Source: Lacrimispora xylanisolvens | Lineage (GTDB): Bacteria > Bacillota > Clostridia > Lachnospirales > Lachnospiraceae | Direction of reading: 5' to 3' | Length of the DNA: 64,000 nt | NCBI RefSeq assembly: GCF_002934545.1 | Contig: NZ_PTJA01000012.1 | Location: 124,001 to 188,000 of the forward strand | Shown here: piece after piece, positions 15,980 through 24,850 of the stretch | Layout of the letters: each line of letters begins with the position of its first letter | Numbering within the stretch: the stretch's first letter is position 1 | The notes under the pieces: model-generated | Told to the model about the DNA's origin: nothing | Database searches by the model: none | Seen by the model: only the letters and a program-made list of their open reading frames with translations | Position numbers and translations under genes: made by a program

Positions 15980-17353
15980 TCATTCATCATTGGTACGAAA
16001 GATTCTCCAGATCACTCCTGTTCCGGGAACAAAGATATTGGGGTCTCCTTCGATATTTAAACCCATATCAACGATATACATGGATTCATTGGGGCCAAAT
16101 ATCAGATGACTTGGCCGCTCTAGTCCGCCTCCCTTGGAAAGGGACGCAGGAAATCCACTCATATTAATGGCAAATGTACTGATGGTTCTTGCTCTCAAAT
16201 CAATTTTGGATATCCGGTGACCGGCACCGGCATAGGATAAACCGTCACCAACTGCCGTCTTAATGGTACTGCCATACTCTGCCACATAAACATCTCCGTA
16301 TTCTCCGAATTTCTGATTATAATTAAAATCAAAACTCATCAGGGTGGAATTGGGCGGAAAGGTGACATAGGGTCTTGGAGGAATGTTTGGCTGATTTTTT
16401 AACAGCAAAGTAGGCTGATAACCGCCTGTAGGTGTGAATCTAGGAGAATTTACCGGTTCTCCTCCTGAATAATCAGGCCAGCCATACCAGAGACCCGGGG
16501 TTATGTAATAGAAATCATCGGTTGCATTCTCTATGGGTCTGCTTCCTACCGGATTAAACCCGTTGTTTACAGCATACAACTGACCGCTGTTATTAAACTT
16601 TAGAAATGTGGGATTACGAAATCCCCAGGCTACCTGCTCCAAATTAGAACCGTCAAGGTTGGCCCGTAAGATACTCCCTGACGCTTTGGTATATCTTTTT
16701 CTTATTTCAAACTCAATATTAGGAATCCCATAGGGAGAAAAGGCACCAGTATAAGCAGGATCATCGGTAACTGCTTCCGTAAGAATATTATCTGTTGTAA
16801 AATTCTCACCAGTCAGTATGACATAATCTCCAGTGTAATCACATAGCAATGGAGAAACCGGTACCCACTCGTTATCATTTCCGACAACACCGCTGTTGGT
16901 AACGGTTCCCTGCCCAAAATAGATCTTATAGTCCGGTGAAAAAGCAACCGGGCCGTTGTAATGATCACCGTTGCTTGGCAGACCCATAATAATATTCTGT
17001 CTTCTCCCATCCCGAAATATTCTGGTGACGAAACCTCTGTGGGATACATAAAGAACGCCATTTAAATAATTAATTCCCGAAATAGGAGTGACAAAATCTT
17101 CCGCTATCAGTTCAAGCTCCCCATTGACCAGTTTCAAAACCTGGGGATTGCCTGTAGACAGACCGGAGTCAGCTATATAAAGACTTCCTTCCTCATCAAA
17201 AACAATGCCTGCTGGTGAATTGAGATTTTCTAAAAACACTTCTATCCCATACCCTTTTACAATATAAATATCAGCAGGGTTTAAATAACGTTTGGGAGCA
17301 GGATCGACATCATTACAAGAGTGAATCCTGCTGCCGTTATTCTCACGAAACAT
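15980..17353 (-). CDS. Sorbosone dehydrogenase-like beta-propeller protein
   Basis: A 457-residue protein of repeated four-stranded blades resembling the PQQ-type glucose/sorbosone dehydrogenase fold and NHL propellers. Examples are LNSPAGIVFDEEGSLYIAD, YLNGVLYVSHRG, GFRNPTFLKFNNSGQLYAV and ERPSHLIFGPNESMYIVD. A PQQ cofactor is unlikely in such an anaerobe and no PQQ synthesis genes are here. No signal peptide or lipobox is visible, odd for this usually exported fold. It starts behind AGGTGAAG. A structural or lactonase-like role is equally possible. Confidence 0.7.
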   Translation of the reverse strand: MFRENNGSRIHSCNDVDPAPKRYLNPADIYIVKGYGIEVFLENLNSPAGIVFDEEGSLYIADSGLSTGNPQVLKLVNGELELIAEDFVTPISGINYLNGVLYVSHRGFVTRIFRDGRRQNIIMGLPSNGDHYNGPVAFSPDYKIYFGQGTVTNSGVVGNDNEWVPVSPLLCDYTGDYVILTGENFTTDNILTEAVTDDPAYTGAFSPYGIPNIEFEIRKRYTKASGSILRANLDGSNLEQVAWGFRNPTFLKFNNSGQLYAVNNGFNPVGSRPIENATDDFYYITPGLWYGWPDYSGGEPVNSPRFTPTGGYQPTLLLKNQPNIPPRPYVTFPPNSTLMSFDFNYNQKFGEYGDVYVAEYGSTIKTAVGDGLSYAGAGHRISKIDLRARTISTFAINMSGFPASLSKGGGLERPSHLIFGPNESMYIVDMGLNIEGDPNIFVPGTGVIWRIFRTNDE

Positions 17354-17402
17354 TCACTTCACCTGGTATTTTTTACTATTATATTCACCATGCCGGAAAT
17401 TA

Positions 17403-18377
17403 TCAATCCTGTTTGCCTGTATCTGCAAGGAGTAATGGCAGATATGCTTCGTACCCTTCCGTTTTCATCTGCTCTTTGGGTATAAATCTTAAAGCTGCAC
17501 TGTTGATGCAATAGCGCAGTCCACCCATCTCCTGAGGACCATCTGTGAAAACATGACCAAGATGAGCATCGCCTAATGTGCTTCGCACTTCTGTGCGGTG
17601 TCTGCCAAGAGTATTATCATCAAGCTCCCGCAGCAGATCCTGGGTCAACGGTCTGGAAAAGCTTGGCCAGCCGCAGCCGGATTCAAATTTATCACAGGAT
17701 AGGAAAAGAGGCTCTCCGGTTGTCACATCCACATAGATTCCCTCTCTGAATTCATCAAAGTATTCATTCTGAAAAGGAGCTTCTGTTCCATTGTTCTGGG
17801 TCACCTGATACTGGATTGCAGTAAGTTCATTTTTAAGTTCATCCTGGGATTTTGGCGGAAATTTTTTGCTTTTATCCACTGCCTGCTTAGCCTTTTCAAA
17901 TTTATCCCCGGATATATGGCAATAGCCCTGGGGATTCTTATCCAGATACTTCTGGTGGTACTCTTCCGCTCTGTAATAGTTGGTAAGAGGCAGCCGCTGG
18001 ATTGCAATCTTCTCTTTGTAATTCTTTTGAAGCTCTTCCACCGATTGTTCAATTACCGGCTTATCTCCTTCGTCGGTATAATAAATGCCGGTTCTGTACT
18101 GTGTACCGGTATCGCCGCCCTGACGGTTTACACTGACTGGATTGATGACATCGTAATAAAGCTTAAGAATATAGGGAAGTCCGATCACAGTATCCTCGTA
18201 TTCCACTTTAACGGTTTCTGCATGACCGGTATTGTTATGACATACCTCCTCGTAAGTGGGATTTTTCGTTGTTCCGTTGGCGTAACCCACTTCTGTACTT
18301 AAAATTCCAGGAATATTCTCCAAATATTTTTCTGTTCCCCAAAAACAGCCGCCTGCTAAATAGATCTCTTTTTTCAT
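17403..18377 (-). CDS. msrAB: Bifunctional methionine sulfoxide reductase A/B
   Basis: A 324-residue MsrA-MsrB fusion that repairs both S- and R-methionine sulfoxide. The MsrA domain (about 1-155) has the catalytic Cys11 in AGGCFWGTE and the YHQKYL segment. The MsrB domain (about 175-315) has [24 protein letters not shown] and the catalytic Cys290 in [11 protein letters not shown]. No signal peptide, so cytoplasmic. It lies four bases after the Nudix gene and probably shares its transcript. Confidence 0.95.
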   Translation of the reverse strand: MKKEIYLAGGCFWGTEKYLENIPGILSTEVGYANGTTKNPTYEEVCHNNTGHAETVKVEYEDTVIGLPYILKLYYDVINPVSVNRQGGDTGTQYRTGIYYTDEGDKPVIEQSVEELQKNYKEKIAIQRLPLTNYYRAEEYHQKYLDKNPQGYCHISGDKFEKAKQAVDKSKKFPPKSQDELKNELTAIQYQVTQNNGTEAPFQNEYFDEFREGIYVDVTTGEPLFLSCDKFESGCGWPSFSRPLTQDLLRELDDNTLGRHRTEVRSTLGDAHLGHVFTDGPQEMGGLRYCINSAALRFIPKEQMKTEGYEAYLPLLLADTGKQD

Positions 18378-18381
18378 GGTA

Positions 18382-19014
18382 TCACCTTTCTTCCTTCATA
18401 GAATCAAATAAATGATATTGCTTCATCAGTTCCAGACAGGACTGAAGAATCTGCGCCGTCATCCCCCAGATCACCCAGTTTTCATACCGGTAAAACAAAA
18501 TATCCCTGGTTCCTTTCGTCCAGGAATACTGATTGCCTCCTGGTATCCATTCATAGGGAAAATCTTCAGGAGGTTCCGTAATCAGCATGCTTTCGTATGT
18601 TTCTGGTGTCATGCTTTTTAAATAATCAAGAGGTACCTTTATGATTTCTTCCACTTCATCGGTGCTGAAGGTATCATTATAATCTTTTAGTTCACCGATA
18701 AAGGAGTGAATAATCAGCCGGAAAGGAGAAATATAGATATCTCCAGGTCCAAGCACCTTAATCTGCCTGGAAGTGACGTTTAACTCCTCCATGGTTTCCC
18801 TGACTGCACATTGTTTCAGTGTCTCCCCCGGCTCCAGCTTCCCTCCTGGAAAGCAAATCTCCCCGGGCTGATGCTTTAAGTTACTGGAGCGTTTTTCAAA
18901 CAAAAGATACTTTGCTCCATCAATTGTCAGAACGGGTATTAAAACCGCATACTTCCTGTACTTTTCTTCCTCAACCATTCCGGGCTTTCTGCGGGAAAAT
19001 GTCTGCCTGTCCAA
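18382..19014 (-). CDS. Nudix hydrolase, CoA-pyrophosphatase-like
   Basis: A 210-residue Nudix protein. The Nudix box [20 protein letters not shown] followed by ELNV is intact and is preceded by PGEICFPG, as in the NudL/YeaB coenzyme A pyrophosphatase group; the exact substrate is uncertain. The start is a TTG at 19014 with a strong AAGGAGGTGG ribosome binding site. It precedes msrAB in a two-gene operon, consistent with a housecleaning role under oxidative stress. Confidence 0.88.
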   Translation of the reverse strand: MDRQTFSRRKPGMVEEEKYRKYAVLIPVLTIDGAKYLLFEKRSSNLKHQPGEICFPGGKLEPGETLKQCAVRETMEELNVTSRQIKVLGPGDIYISPFRLIIHSFIGELKDYNDTFSTDEVEEIIKVPLDYLKSMTPETYESMLITEPPEDFPYEWIPGGNQYSWTKGTRDILFYRYENWVIWGMTAQILQSCLELMKQYHLFDSMKEER

Positions 19015-19150
19015 AACGCCACCTCCTTTTTGCTATGAGCAATTATAGCATTTTTTTTTGCGTCTCACAATATGAGGAATTCTTATGGACGAATAGTTCT
19101 TATCCAATTAGCATAGAATGCAGTAATTTAAAAATAATGGAGCAACCCTT

Positions 19151-20044
19151 ATGACCTCGAAAGAATCCTATATACAATGCTCACTCCAGTACCATCTTTT
19201 CTGGATCCGCATCTTAAAAGAGCATGCCATATTTATTGAAGCTACTATGCCCCCGCCTGGAAAAGAATATGCAGATCAGGCAGATACATACAAACAGCAA
19301 TACGACCAGCTGTTAGAAGTCGCCATTAAGCTGTCAAACGGAGTCATCCCCTTAAGTGTTCTTGAATCCGGCCAGTTTTATACCCAGTATACGGAAGAAG
19401 CAGAGAGACTTGCACAGCTTAACACCGGAATCACAATCAATTCCCAGCTGACCCGCATGGCTTACGACATTGTACCCTGCACCACTGACTATACCGCAAC
19501 CAACAAAAATGAACAGGATGTATTCATGCTGAACCAGAATCTTTTAAACCTGACCACTTCCTTCGTCCAGTTTCAGGCAGATCTCTTAAACAAACGTGTA
19601 TCCTGCGGTCTTTTCACCATGATGTATACAGCCGACATCTTACATATTCTTATGGAAGCCAAACGATACCTTGAAATTCTGAAACGGCTTCAAAGCCGGG
19701 ATGATTCACTCCTGTCTGATTATAAATCTTTCTGGTCACACAATATGGCTGATCATGCAAAGGTAATGCGCGGACAGTTAGATCCTACGGAAACTACATA
19801 TTTTAATGCTGCCAACCAGTTTGCCAATACCTTTGATCAGCTCAGCACAGCCGAAATGAATCCGGATACATTCCCTTCTGACCGGGAAATTCTTTCCGAT
19901 GCCATTGCAATCAGTGATTTTAAGTCAGATACCACCAACGGACTGATTACCTGCAAAATTCAGGCAATCATGCTTGCACTTTATACCGATCACCTTCTGA
20001 GGGAGGCAAATCATTTTATCTATCTTATGTATGCAGGAAGCTGA
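19151..20044 (+). CDS. DUF2935-domain protein
   Basis: A 297-residue helical protein with two copies of the DUF2935 unit. The first starts YHLFWIRILKEHAIFIEA, the second FWSHNMADHAKVMRGQLDP; the paired His/Glu residues resemble four-helix metal-binding bundles. The family is common in clostridia and bacilli with no proven function. ATG 19151 follows GGAG at an 8-base spacing. It is divergent from Nudix/msrAB and ends at a long bidirectional terminator. Confidence 0.85.
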   Translation: MTSKESYIQCSLQYHLFWIRILKEHAIFIEATMPPPGKEYADQADTYKQQYDQLLEVAIKLSNGVIPLSVLESGQFYTQYTEEAERLAQLNTGITINSQLTRMAYDIVPCTTDYTATNKNEQDVFMLNQNLLNLTTSFVQFQADLLNKRVSCGLFTMMYTADILHILMEAKRYLEILKRLQSRDDSLLSDYKSFWSHNMADHAKVMRGQLDPTETTYFNAANQFANTFDQLSTAEMNPDTFPSDREILSDAIAISDFKSDTTNGLITCKIQAIMLALYTDHLLREANHFIYLMYAGS

Positions 20045-20050
20045 GTAAAG

Positions 20051-20089
20051 CCATAAAAATGCGCCTTGGTCTAAGGCGCATTTTTATGG
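20051..20089. terminator. Bidirectional intrinsic terminator
   Basis: A perfect 17-bp inverted repeat (20051-20067 with 20073-20089, 5-nt loop) with an A run on one arm and a T run on the other. It ends both the DUF2935 gene and the convergent GMC oxidoreductase operon. Confidence 0.93.
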
Positions 20090-20094
20090 TTCTG

Positions 20095-21822
20095 TCAGGC
20101 TTTCTTTGCTGATGGAAAATATTTCTCCGCAATTTTTTCTGCAGTCCTTACAGCCAGAGCCTGGGTGGTAAGGGTGGGATTGGGACCGCCCAGTCCATTG
20201 CATAGAACACTGTTATCTGCTATAAACAGCCTCTTTACCTGGAATGCTTCGCAATTCGTGTCTGTAACAAATCCAATCCTCATAGTGCTCATAATATGAG
20301 CGCACACATCTGGCGGCCAGTTAGCCCGGCTGACGGTCTTGGCTCCTGCTTTCTTTAACAGTTCCGCCGCAAGTCCCACAAGCTGATCTCTTCTCTCTCT
20401 GTCAGCATCACTGATCTCATAGCTGATCACCGGGATATAGCCATTTTCATCCCTGCGTTCCGGATCCAAAGTCACCCCGTTTTTCTGACTTACATCGTCG
20501 TCGGAAAACACTACGATACTGAGAGTCTTGTTATAATCTCGCATAAATTCTTTTAGAAGATCTCCTGCAACAATGCCTTCTCTGTCCCAGGGTTCTTCTT
20601 CCCTGGTCTGATTCTGGAAATAGTACCCCTTCTGGCTTGTTCCGTATATCATGGTGGAATTGATGCCGGGACTGGTTCCAAAGGGTTCAAAAGCTCCAAG
20701 TCCGGGATAATCCATTCTGGCAGCCGAATTCTGTCCTACATAAGGCTTTACTTCAGACATCCCCAGAATATTCATTAAATCCTCTTCTTCAAAAATTCCG
20801 GATACACAGTCAATCATATGAGTGGTCAATCCTTTTCCCACCCATTCATTTTCAGGAAGACCGGAATTTAACCAGAGTCTGGGGGATTCGATGGAACCGG
20901 CAGACAAAACAATCACTTTAGCTTTAAACTCCCTGATTTCTCCAGTCCATGTGTTTCTAACCGTTACGCTGTTGGCAAACAAGCCTTCTTCCTCATTTTG
21001 GCCGGTGTGAATAGCAGTCACAAATGAATTTGGCATAATGTCTACATTTCCCGTCGCTAACGCATAGGGGATATAGCTCACCAGAGTGGAACGCTTTGCC
21101 ACACTTCCCACGTTGGGACCAATGCAGCAGCCGTTTACACAGTGGCCGCGGAGAGTACAGCCCACCGCCTGATTGTTTTCCAGATCAAAATCCGGATTAT
21201 TTAACATGGGATTAATGCCAAGAATTCCGTTAGGCTGAAGGCGAAATCCGGGTTGGGTTAAATTTATTTCATTGGTGTATGTAAATCCCATCTTTCTGGC
21301 GCCATAGAGAAAAAGATCTTCTTTTGACGTTGCTGTGGCTTCACGGACCGGAAGAGTCTGCTCCACCTCTTCATAATAAGGAATCATTTCCTCATAACTG
21401 ATTGGCCAGTCACGTTCAAATGCAGCAGGGTATGCACGGGGACAGTTGGCAAAATACAACAGTGTGGTTCCTCCCACTCCTGCACTCTGCCAGACGAAAC
21501 CGCCCTTCTCAATGATTCTGCGCCACGGACTTAAACTTCTGTCCGCTGGTCCCCATCTGAATTTTCCTGTAATGGCATCATTCATGTCATCCTCTAAATC
21601 AGTAAAGTTGGTTTTAAGCAGCTGAATATCCAGGTCATCGTTGCTTGAACTTTCCTGGGCTCCTGCACTGGTGTTGGGCTCCGGCCACTTCCGGTTGCCA
21701 TACCAGGGTCCGGCCTCAAGAACCAGCACTTTTAAGCCCTTTTCCCCCAGTTCTTTGGCTGCAACCGCTCCTCCGCCACCTGCACCTATCACAATTACAT
21801 CTGCATCAAATCCGTTATCCAT
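20095..21822 (-). CDS. GMC-family FAD-dependent oxidoreductase
   Basis: A 575-residue flavoprotein. The N-terminal dinucleotide fold is DVIVIGAGGGGAVAAKEL, followed by VLVLEAG; the GMC signature region is GVGGTTLLY, and the C-terminal part has ADNSVLCNGLGGPNPTLT. It resembles the large subunit of membrane gluconate/sorbitol dehydrogenases. Its operon partner is a subunit-3-like protein, but no cytochrome c subunit is present, so the electron acceptor is unknown. ATG 21822 follows GGAGG. Confidence 0.88.
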   Translation of the reverse strand: MDNGFDADVIVIGAGGGGAVAAKELGEKGLKVLVLEAGPWYGNRKWPEPNTSAGAQESSSNDDLDIQLLKTNFTDLEDDMNDAITGKFRWGPADRSLSPWRRIIEKGGFVWQSAGVGGTTLLYFANCPRAYPAAFERDWPISYEEMIPYYEEVEQTLPVREATATSKEDLFLYGARKMGFTYTNEINLTQPGFRLQPNGILGINPMLNNPDFDLENNQAVGCTLRGHCVNGCCIGPNVGSVAKRSTLVSYIPYALATGNVDIMPNSFVTAIHTGQNEEEGLFANSVTVRNTWTGEIREFKAKVIVLSAGSIESPRLWLNSGLPENEWVGKGLTTHMIDCVSGIFEEEDLMNILGMSEVKPYVGQNSAARMDYPGLGAFEPFGTSPGINSTMIYGTSQKGYYFQNQTREEEPWDREGIVAGDLLKEFMRDYNKTLSIVVFSDDDVSQKNGVTLDPERRDENGYIPVISYEISDADRERRDQLVGLAAELLKKAGAKTVSRANWPPDVCAHIMSTMRIGFVTDTNCEAFQVKRLFIADNSVLCNGLGGPNPTLTTQALAVRTAEKIAEKYFPSAKKA

Positions 21823-21848
21823 ACGCACCTCCAGTCAATATTGATTCC

Positions 21849-22472
21849 TCACTTTTTCTGTGCAAAATTAAATGCTCCTGCTATCCGGTATCCTTTAGAG
21901 GGTCCCGGATATCCCACCTGTTCCCAGCCGATTGGCCGATATTCCAGCATGCGTTTATCTGGAGGCATAAATCTTGTGGATCCGTATCCGGACCACTCAG
22001 AATAATATCCCATCATGGTAAGCCGGTTTAATGCCGACATAACTGGAACGATGTCTTCCTGTTTCATGGTAAGGCCTGCAGGTATATAAATGATGCCACC
22101 AGGGCTGGTGATCCGGTCAACAACTTTCAGCCTGTCTTCCTGAGATAATTTAGAGAAATAAAGCCCTCCTGAATCTTTTGGCACATCCGGGTCCTCTCCC
22201 CTTTCCATGAGATACTGTTTTGCTGCCATATTTAATAGTTCCGCTGCGGCGACTGCAAACGGCGTAGGATAGCTGTCAAGAGACATGATTAAATACTCCG
22301 CCGTATAAGATTCCACAGCTCCGTAAAACTGAATCCTTCCATATAGCTCCGCCAGATCCGGTGAATGGGGCACCATGGCATCTGCATAGGCTTTCATTGT
22401 ATTAACCACATAATCGTAAACTGAATTCTCATCCCATAATCCATCTTTTAAAACATCACTGTTTTCAGCCAA
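21849..22472 (-). CDS. Gluconate 2-dehydrogenase subunit 3-like protein
   Basis: A 207-residue protein placed 26 bases before the GMC oxidoreductase gene, the usual order for gluconate 2-dehydrogenase small (gamma) subunits. The C-terminal part with YYSEWSGYGSTRFMPPDKR and YPGPSKGYR is typical of partners that shield or stabilise the flavoprotein. Classical homologues carry a Tat signal; none is visible here, so the complex is probably cytoplasmic. The start is a TTG behind AGGTGG. Confidence 0.72.
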   Translation of the reverse strand: MAENSDVLKDGLWDENSVYDYVVNTMKAYADAMVPHSPDLAELYGRIQFYGAVESYTAEYLIMSLDSYPTPFAVAAAELLNMAAKQYLMERGEDPDVPKDSGGLYFSKLSQEDRLKVVDRITSPGGIIYIPAGLTMKQEDIVPVMSALNRLTMMGYYSEWSGYGSTRFMPPDKRMLEYRPIGWEQVGYPGPSKGYRIAGAFNFAQKK

Positions 22473-22566
22473 TGTTCCACCTGATTCCTTCCAAAATGCA
22501 TGTTCATAAAATACTATGAATATCTTTGATAAAGTATCACATATCCTTTCATCCTTTTTGGTACAA

Positions 22567-22591
22567 AAAAACCGGCCTGTGCCGGTTTTTT
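22567..22591. terminator. Intrinsic terminator, likely bidirectional
   Basis: AAAAACCGGC (22567-22576) pairs with GCCGGTTTTT (22581-22590) across a 4-nt loop. It follows the DUF6273 gene on the minus strand and precedes the subunit-3 gene. Confidence 0.88.
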
Positions 22592-22616
22592 ATTAGTCTA
22601 CAGCTTTTTCGCAGTC

Positions 22617-23219
22617 TTACAGCTTTAGCCATAAAGCGGGGCGAACGCCGCCTCTGCATTCGCCATCGCTTAAATTTCCAATTAATATATTGTTGCCCTG
22701 AATCCCTATATTACCATCACCATGGATATATACTGCCTTAACACCAACACGGCCTGGAGAACGCAGCCACCACCAGTCACTGCCCTTTTCCCCCTCGTGT
22801 CTGGCAATTCTTTTACTGTTGTTCTTATCTTTTCGTTCAAACCAATACCTTTGGTTTCTTCCAGGATTATAAAGCTTTAAGCTGCTGTCTCCGAAATAAC
22901 GGCACGCTGCTTCCTCCATGCTTAATAAAAAGATGGTATCCTGAGTATCGTCTCCGCCTTCACATCCATACCACTCATTATCAGGATTTCTATTTAGGAC
23001 AGGAATCATCCTTGATTGTTCATCCACACTGAATCTGTCATGAAATTCCCCATTTAAATACGCTCTTATTGCGCAGTCAGCCCATGTTGTCTCTTTATAA
23101 ACATTATGGTAAGGACGCCGTTCTATGATATATTCGGTTATAATCAAAGCCCTGTCTTCCAGTAGTTCCAGTACCCGCCATTGGTAGTTCCCAAAGGAAA
23201 TTTTATCTCCAGTCTGCAT
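22617..23219 (-). CDS. DUF6273-domain protein
   Basis: A 200-residue protein with the DUF6273 pattern: IsFGNYQWRVLE near the start, WADCAIRAYLN, then WWWLRSPG and a final GGVRPALWLKL. Such domains resemble the FGE/sulfatase-modifying and lectin-like folds and are usually found on clostridial surface proteins, but no signal peptide or anchor is present here. Function unknown. ATG 23219 follows AGGGGG; an upstream in-frame start lacks a ribosome binding site. Confidence 0.75.
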   Translation of the reverse strand: MQTGDKISFGNYQWRVLELLEDRALIITEYIIERRPYHNVYKETTWADCAIRAYLNGEFHDRFSVDEQSRMIPVLNRNPDNEWYGCEGGDDTQDTIFLLSMEEAACRYFGDSSLKLYNPGRNQRYWFERKDKNNSKRIARHEGEKGSDWWWLRSPGRVGVKAVYIHGDGNIGIQGNNILIGNLSDGECRGGVRPALWLKL

Positions 23220-23298
23220 GTTACCCCCTGTACAAATCTTATTTGCATTATTTTGCAATCTTTATCTGCATTGTAACATGACTTATTTTAAAAGGCAA

Positions 23299-24159
23299 TC
23301 ATCCTGCTTTTGCTGTCTTTTTTTGTGAGACAAAAATACTGGCTATAATGATTGCAACACCAACAAGCTGAACAGGACTGATGCTTTGCCCCAGCACCAC
23401 ATAGCCTAAAACAAATGCTGTTAATGGATTTACCGGACTTAAAAGTGATACCCGGACAGGCGAAAGTATTTCGATTCCCCGGAACCATAAATAATAGGCA
23501 AGTCCGGTATTAACCACTCCAAGTACGGCAAGTCCTGCAATATTAACAGGAGTGAGGGCGGGTATGCTGCCCTCCATAATAAACACTGCCGGAATCAGAA
23601 TCAGACTGCCAAAAAACAGCTGCCAGGAAGTAAACACCATCTGGCTGATTCCTTCCGGTTTTCCCCAGTACTTGGTCAGCACCACGCCCAGGGCCATTAC
23701 CACAGCACCGCATAAAGCAGCTAACACGCCCCATACATCAATTGCCATCTGCTGCTTAAACAGAAGTAATATGACTCCCGTCACCATCATAACAATTGCA
23801 GCATAAGACCGCATGGTTGGTTTTTCTTTTAAAAGCACCCAGCTGAAAAATATTACAAATACCGGTTGTACGCTTCCTATGATCGATGCGATTCCTCCAG
23901 GCAGCCGGTAAGCCGCAATAAACAAAAACAGAAAGAATATTCCAATGTTTAAGCTACCAAGAATCAATGATTTTAAAATCCAGATTCCCTTGGGCAGTTT
24001 CCTGTAATATAAAAGCAAAATCAGTCCTATGGGAAATGCTCTCATAAATGCAACAAACACCGGGCGCTGTATGGGGATCAATACCGAGGCAATGATATAG
24101 GTGGATCCCCATAGCATGGGAGTCAGCATTGTAAGCAATATATCTTTCATCTGCTTCAT
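23299..24159 (-). CDS. EamA/DMT-family exporter
   Basis: A 286-residue protein of ten membrane helices made of two EamA repeats. The first begins TPMLWGSTYIIASVLIP and the second ALCGAVVMALGVVLTKYWG, with the typical end LSPVNPLTAFVLGYVVLGQ. It is probably an exporter of amino acids or other small metabolites. It is divergent from a MarR regulator with palindromic operators between them, so its expression is likely controlled by that protein. Confidence 0.88.
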   Translation of the reverse strand: MKQMKDILLTMLTPMLWGSTYIIASVLIPIQRPVFVAFMRAFPIGLILLLYYRKLPKGIWILKSLILGSLNIGIFFLFLFIAAYRLPGGIASIIGSVQPVFVIFFSWVLLKEKPTMRSYAAIVMMVTGVILLLFKQQMAIDVWGVLAALCGAVVMALGVVLTKYWGKPEGISQMVFTSWQLFFGSLILIPAVFIMEGSIPALTPVNIAGLAVLGVVNTGLAYYLWFRGIEILSPVRVSLLSPVNPLTAFVLGYVVLGQSISPVQLVGVAIIIASIFVSQKKTAKAG

Positions 24160-24200
24160 TTTTTTATCCTCTTTTCCTTATTATTTATCTCACGTTTAAG

Positions 24201-24271
24201 TATCTTAACTTTAAGATATGTTAAGTGTATCGCTTGTCATCTTGATTGTCAAGTATTTTAATGTTAAGATA
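24201..24271. promoter_or_regulatory. Two MarR-type operators between the DMT exporter and marR-like genes
   Basis: TATCTTAA-CT-TTAAGATA at 24201-24218 is a perfect 8-bp inverted repeat with a 2-base gap. A second copy, TATTTTAA-TG-TTAAGATA, lies at 24254-24271 with one changed base. The size and position in a divergent A+T-rich promoter region are typical of MarR dimer sites. The centres are 53 bases apart, about five helical turns. Confidence 0.72.
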
Positions 24272-24339
24272 TTTAAAATTAAGAAACTTTACATTAAAAT
24301 TTCCTTGTACTTTTTAATTACAGGTGTTACACTAAAAAT

Positions 24340-24834
24340 ATGAAAAAAGATAATGTTGATAAAATAATCGATCAATGGGCTCTTGAGCTTCCGGATCTTG
24401 ATGCGTCACCGATGGCGGTTTGGGGAAGACTTAAAAGAACTGTCAAGTATTCAGAAAGGAGATTGGCAGAGAATTTTTCCCTTTATCAGTTAAACAGCGG
24501 TGAATTTGATGTGTTGGCAACACTGCGTCGTTCCGGTGGAGAATTCAAATTAAAACCCACGGATCTGTATCAGTCACTTATGATCACCTCGGGAGCCATT
24601 ACAAACCGCATTGATACTCTGGAGAAAAAAGAGTTGGTTAAAAGAGTTCACGACAGCGAAGACAGAAGAACGATCTATGTTCAGCTGACCAACGCAGGTT
24701 ATGAATTAATATCCCGGGCGGTCATATCCCATACCCAGACAGAAGAATCCCTGTTAAAAGGGCTGACAAAAGAAGAACTGGCCCAGTTGGACCAGTTATT
24801 GAAGAAACTTCTTTCATCCTTGGAAGAACAGTAA
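24340..24834 (+). CDS. MarR-family transcriptional regulator
   Basis: A 164-residue winged-helix regulator. Support: LNSGEFDVLATLRRSGG, LYQSLMITSGAITNRIDTLE as the recognition helix region, and the wing DSEDRRTIYVQLTNAG. It is divergent from the DMT exporter and close to two matching palindromes, consistent with autorepression and control of the exporter by a small ligand. No strong Shine-Dalgarno is seen before 24340. Confidence 0.92.
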   Translation: MKKDNVDKIIDQWALELPDLDASPMAVWGRLKRTVKYSERRLAENFSLYQLNSGEFDVLATLRRSGGEFKLKPTDLYQSLMITSGAITNRIDTLEKKELVKRVHDSEDRRTIYVQLTNAGYELISRAVISHTQTEESLLKGLTKEELAQLDQLLKKLLSSLEEQ

Positions 24835-24850
24835 GACCGGCAATGTCAGA

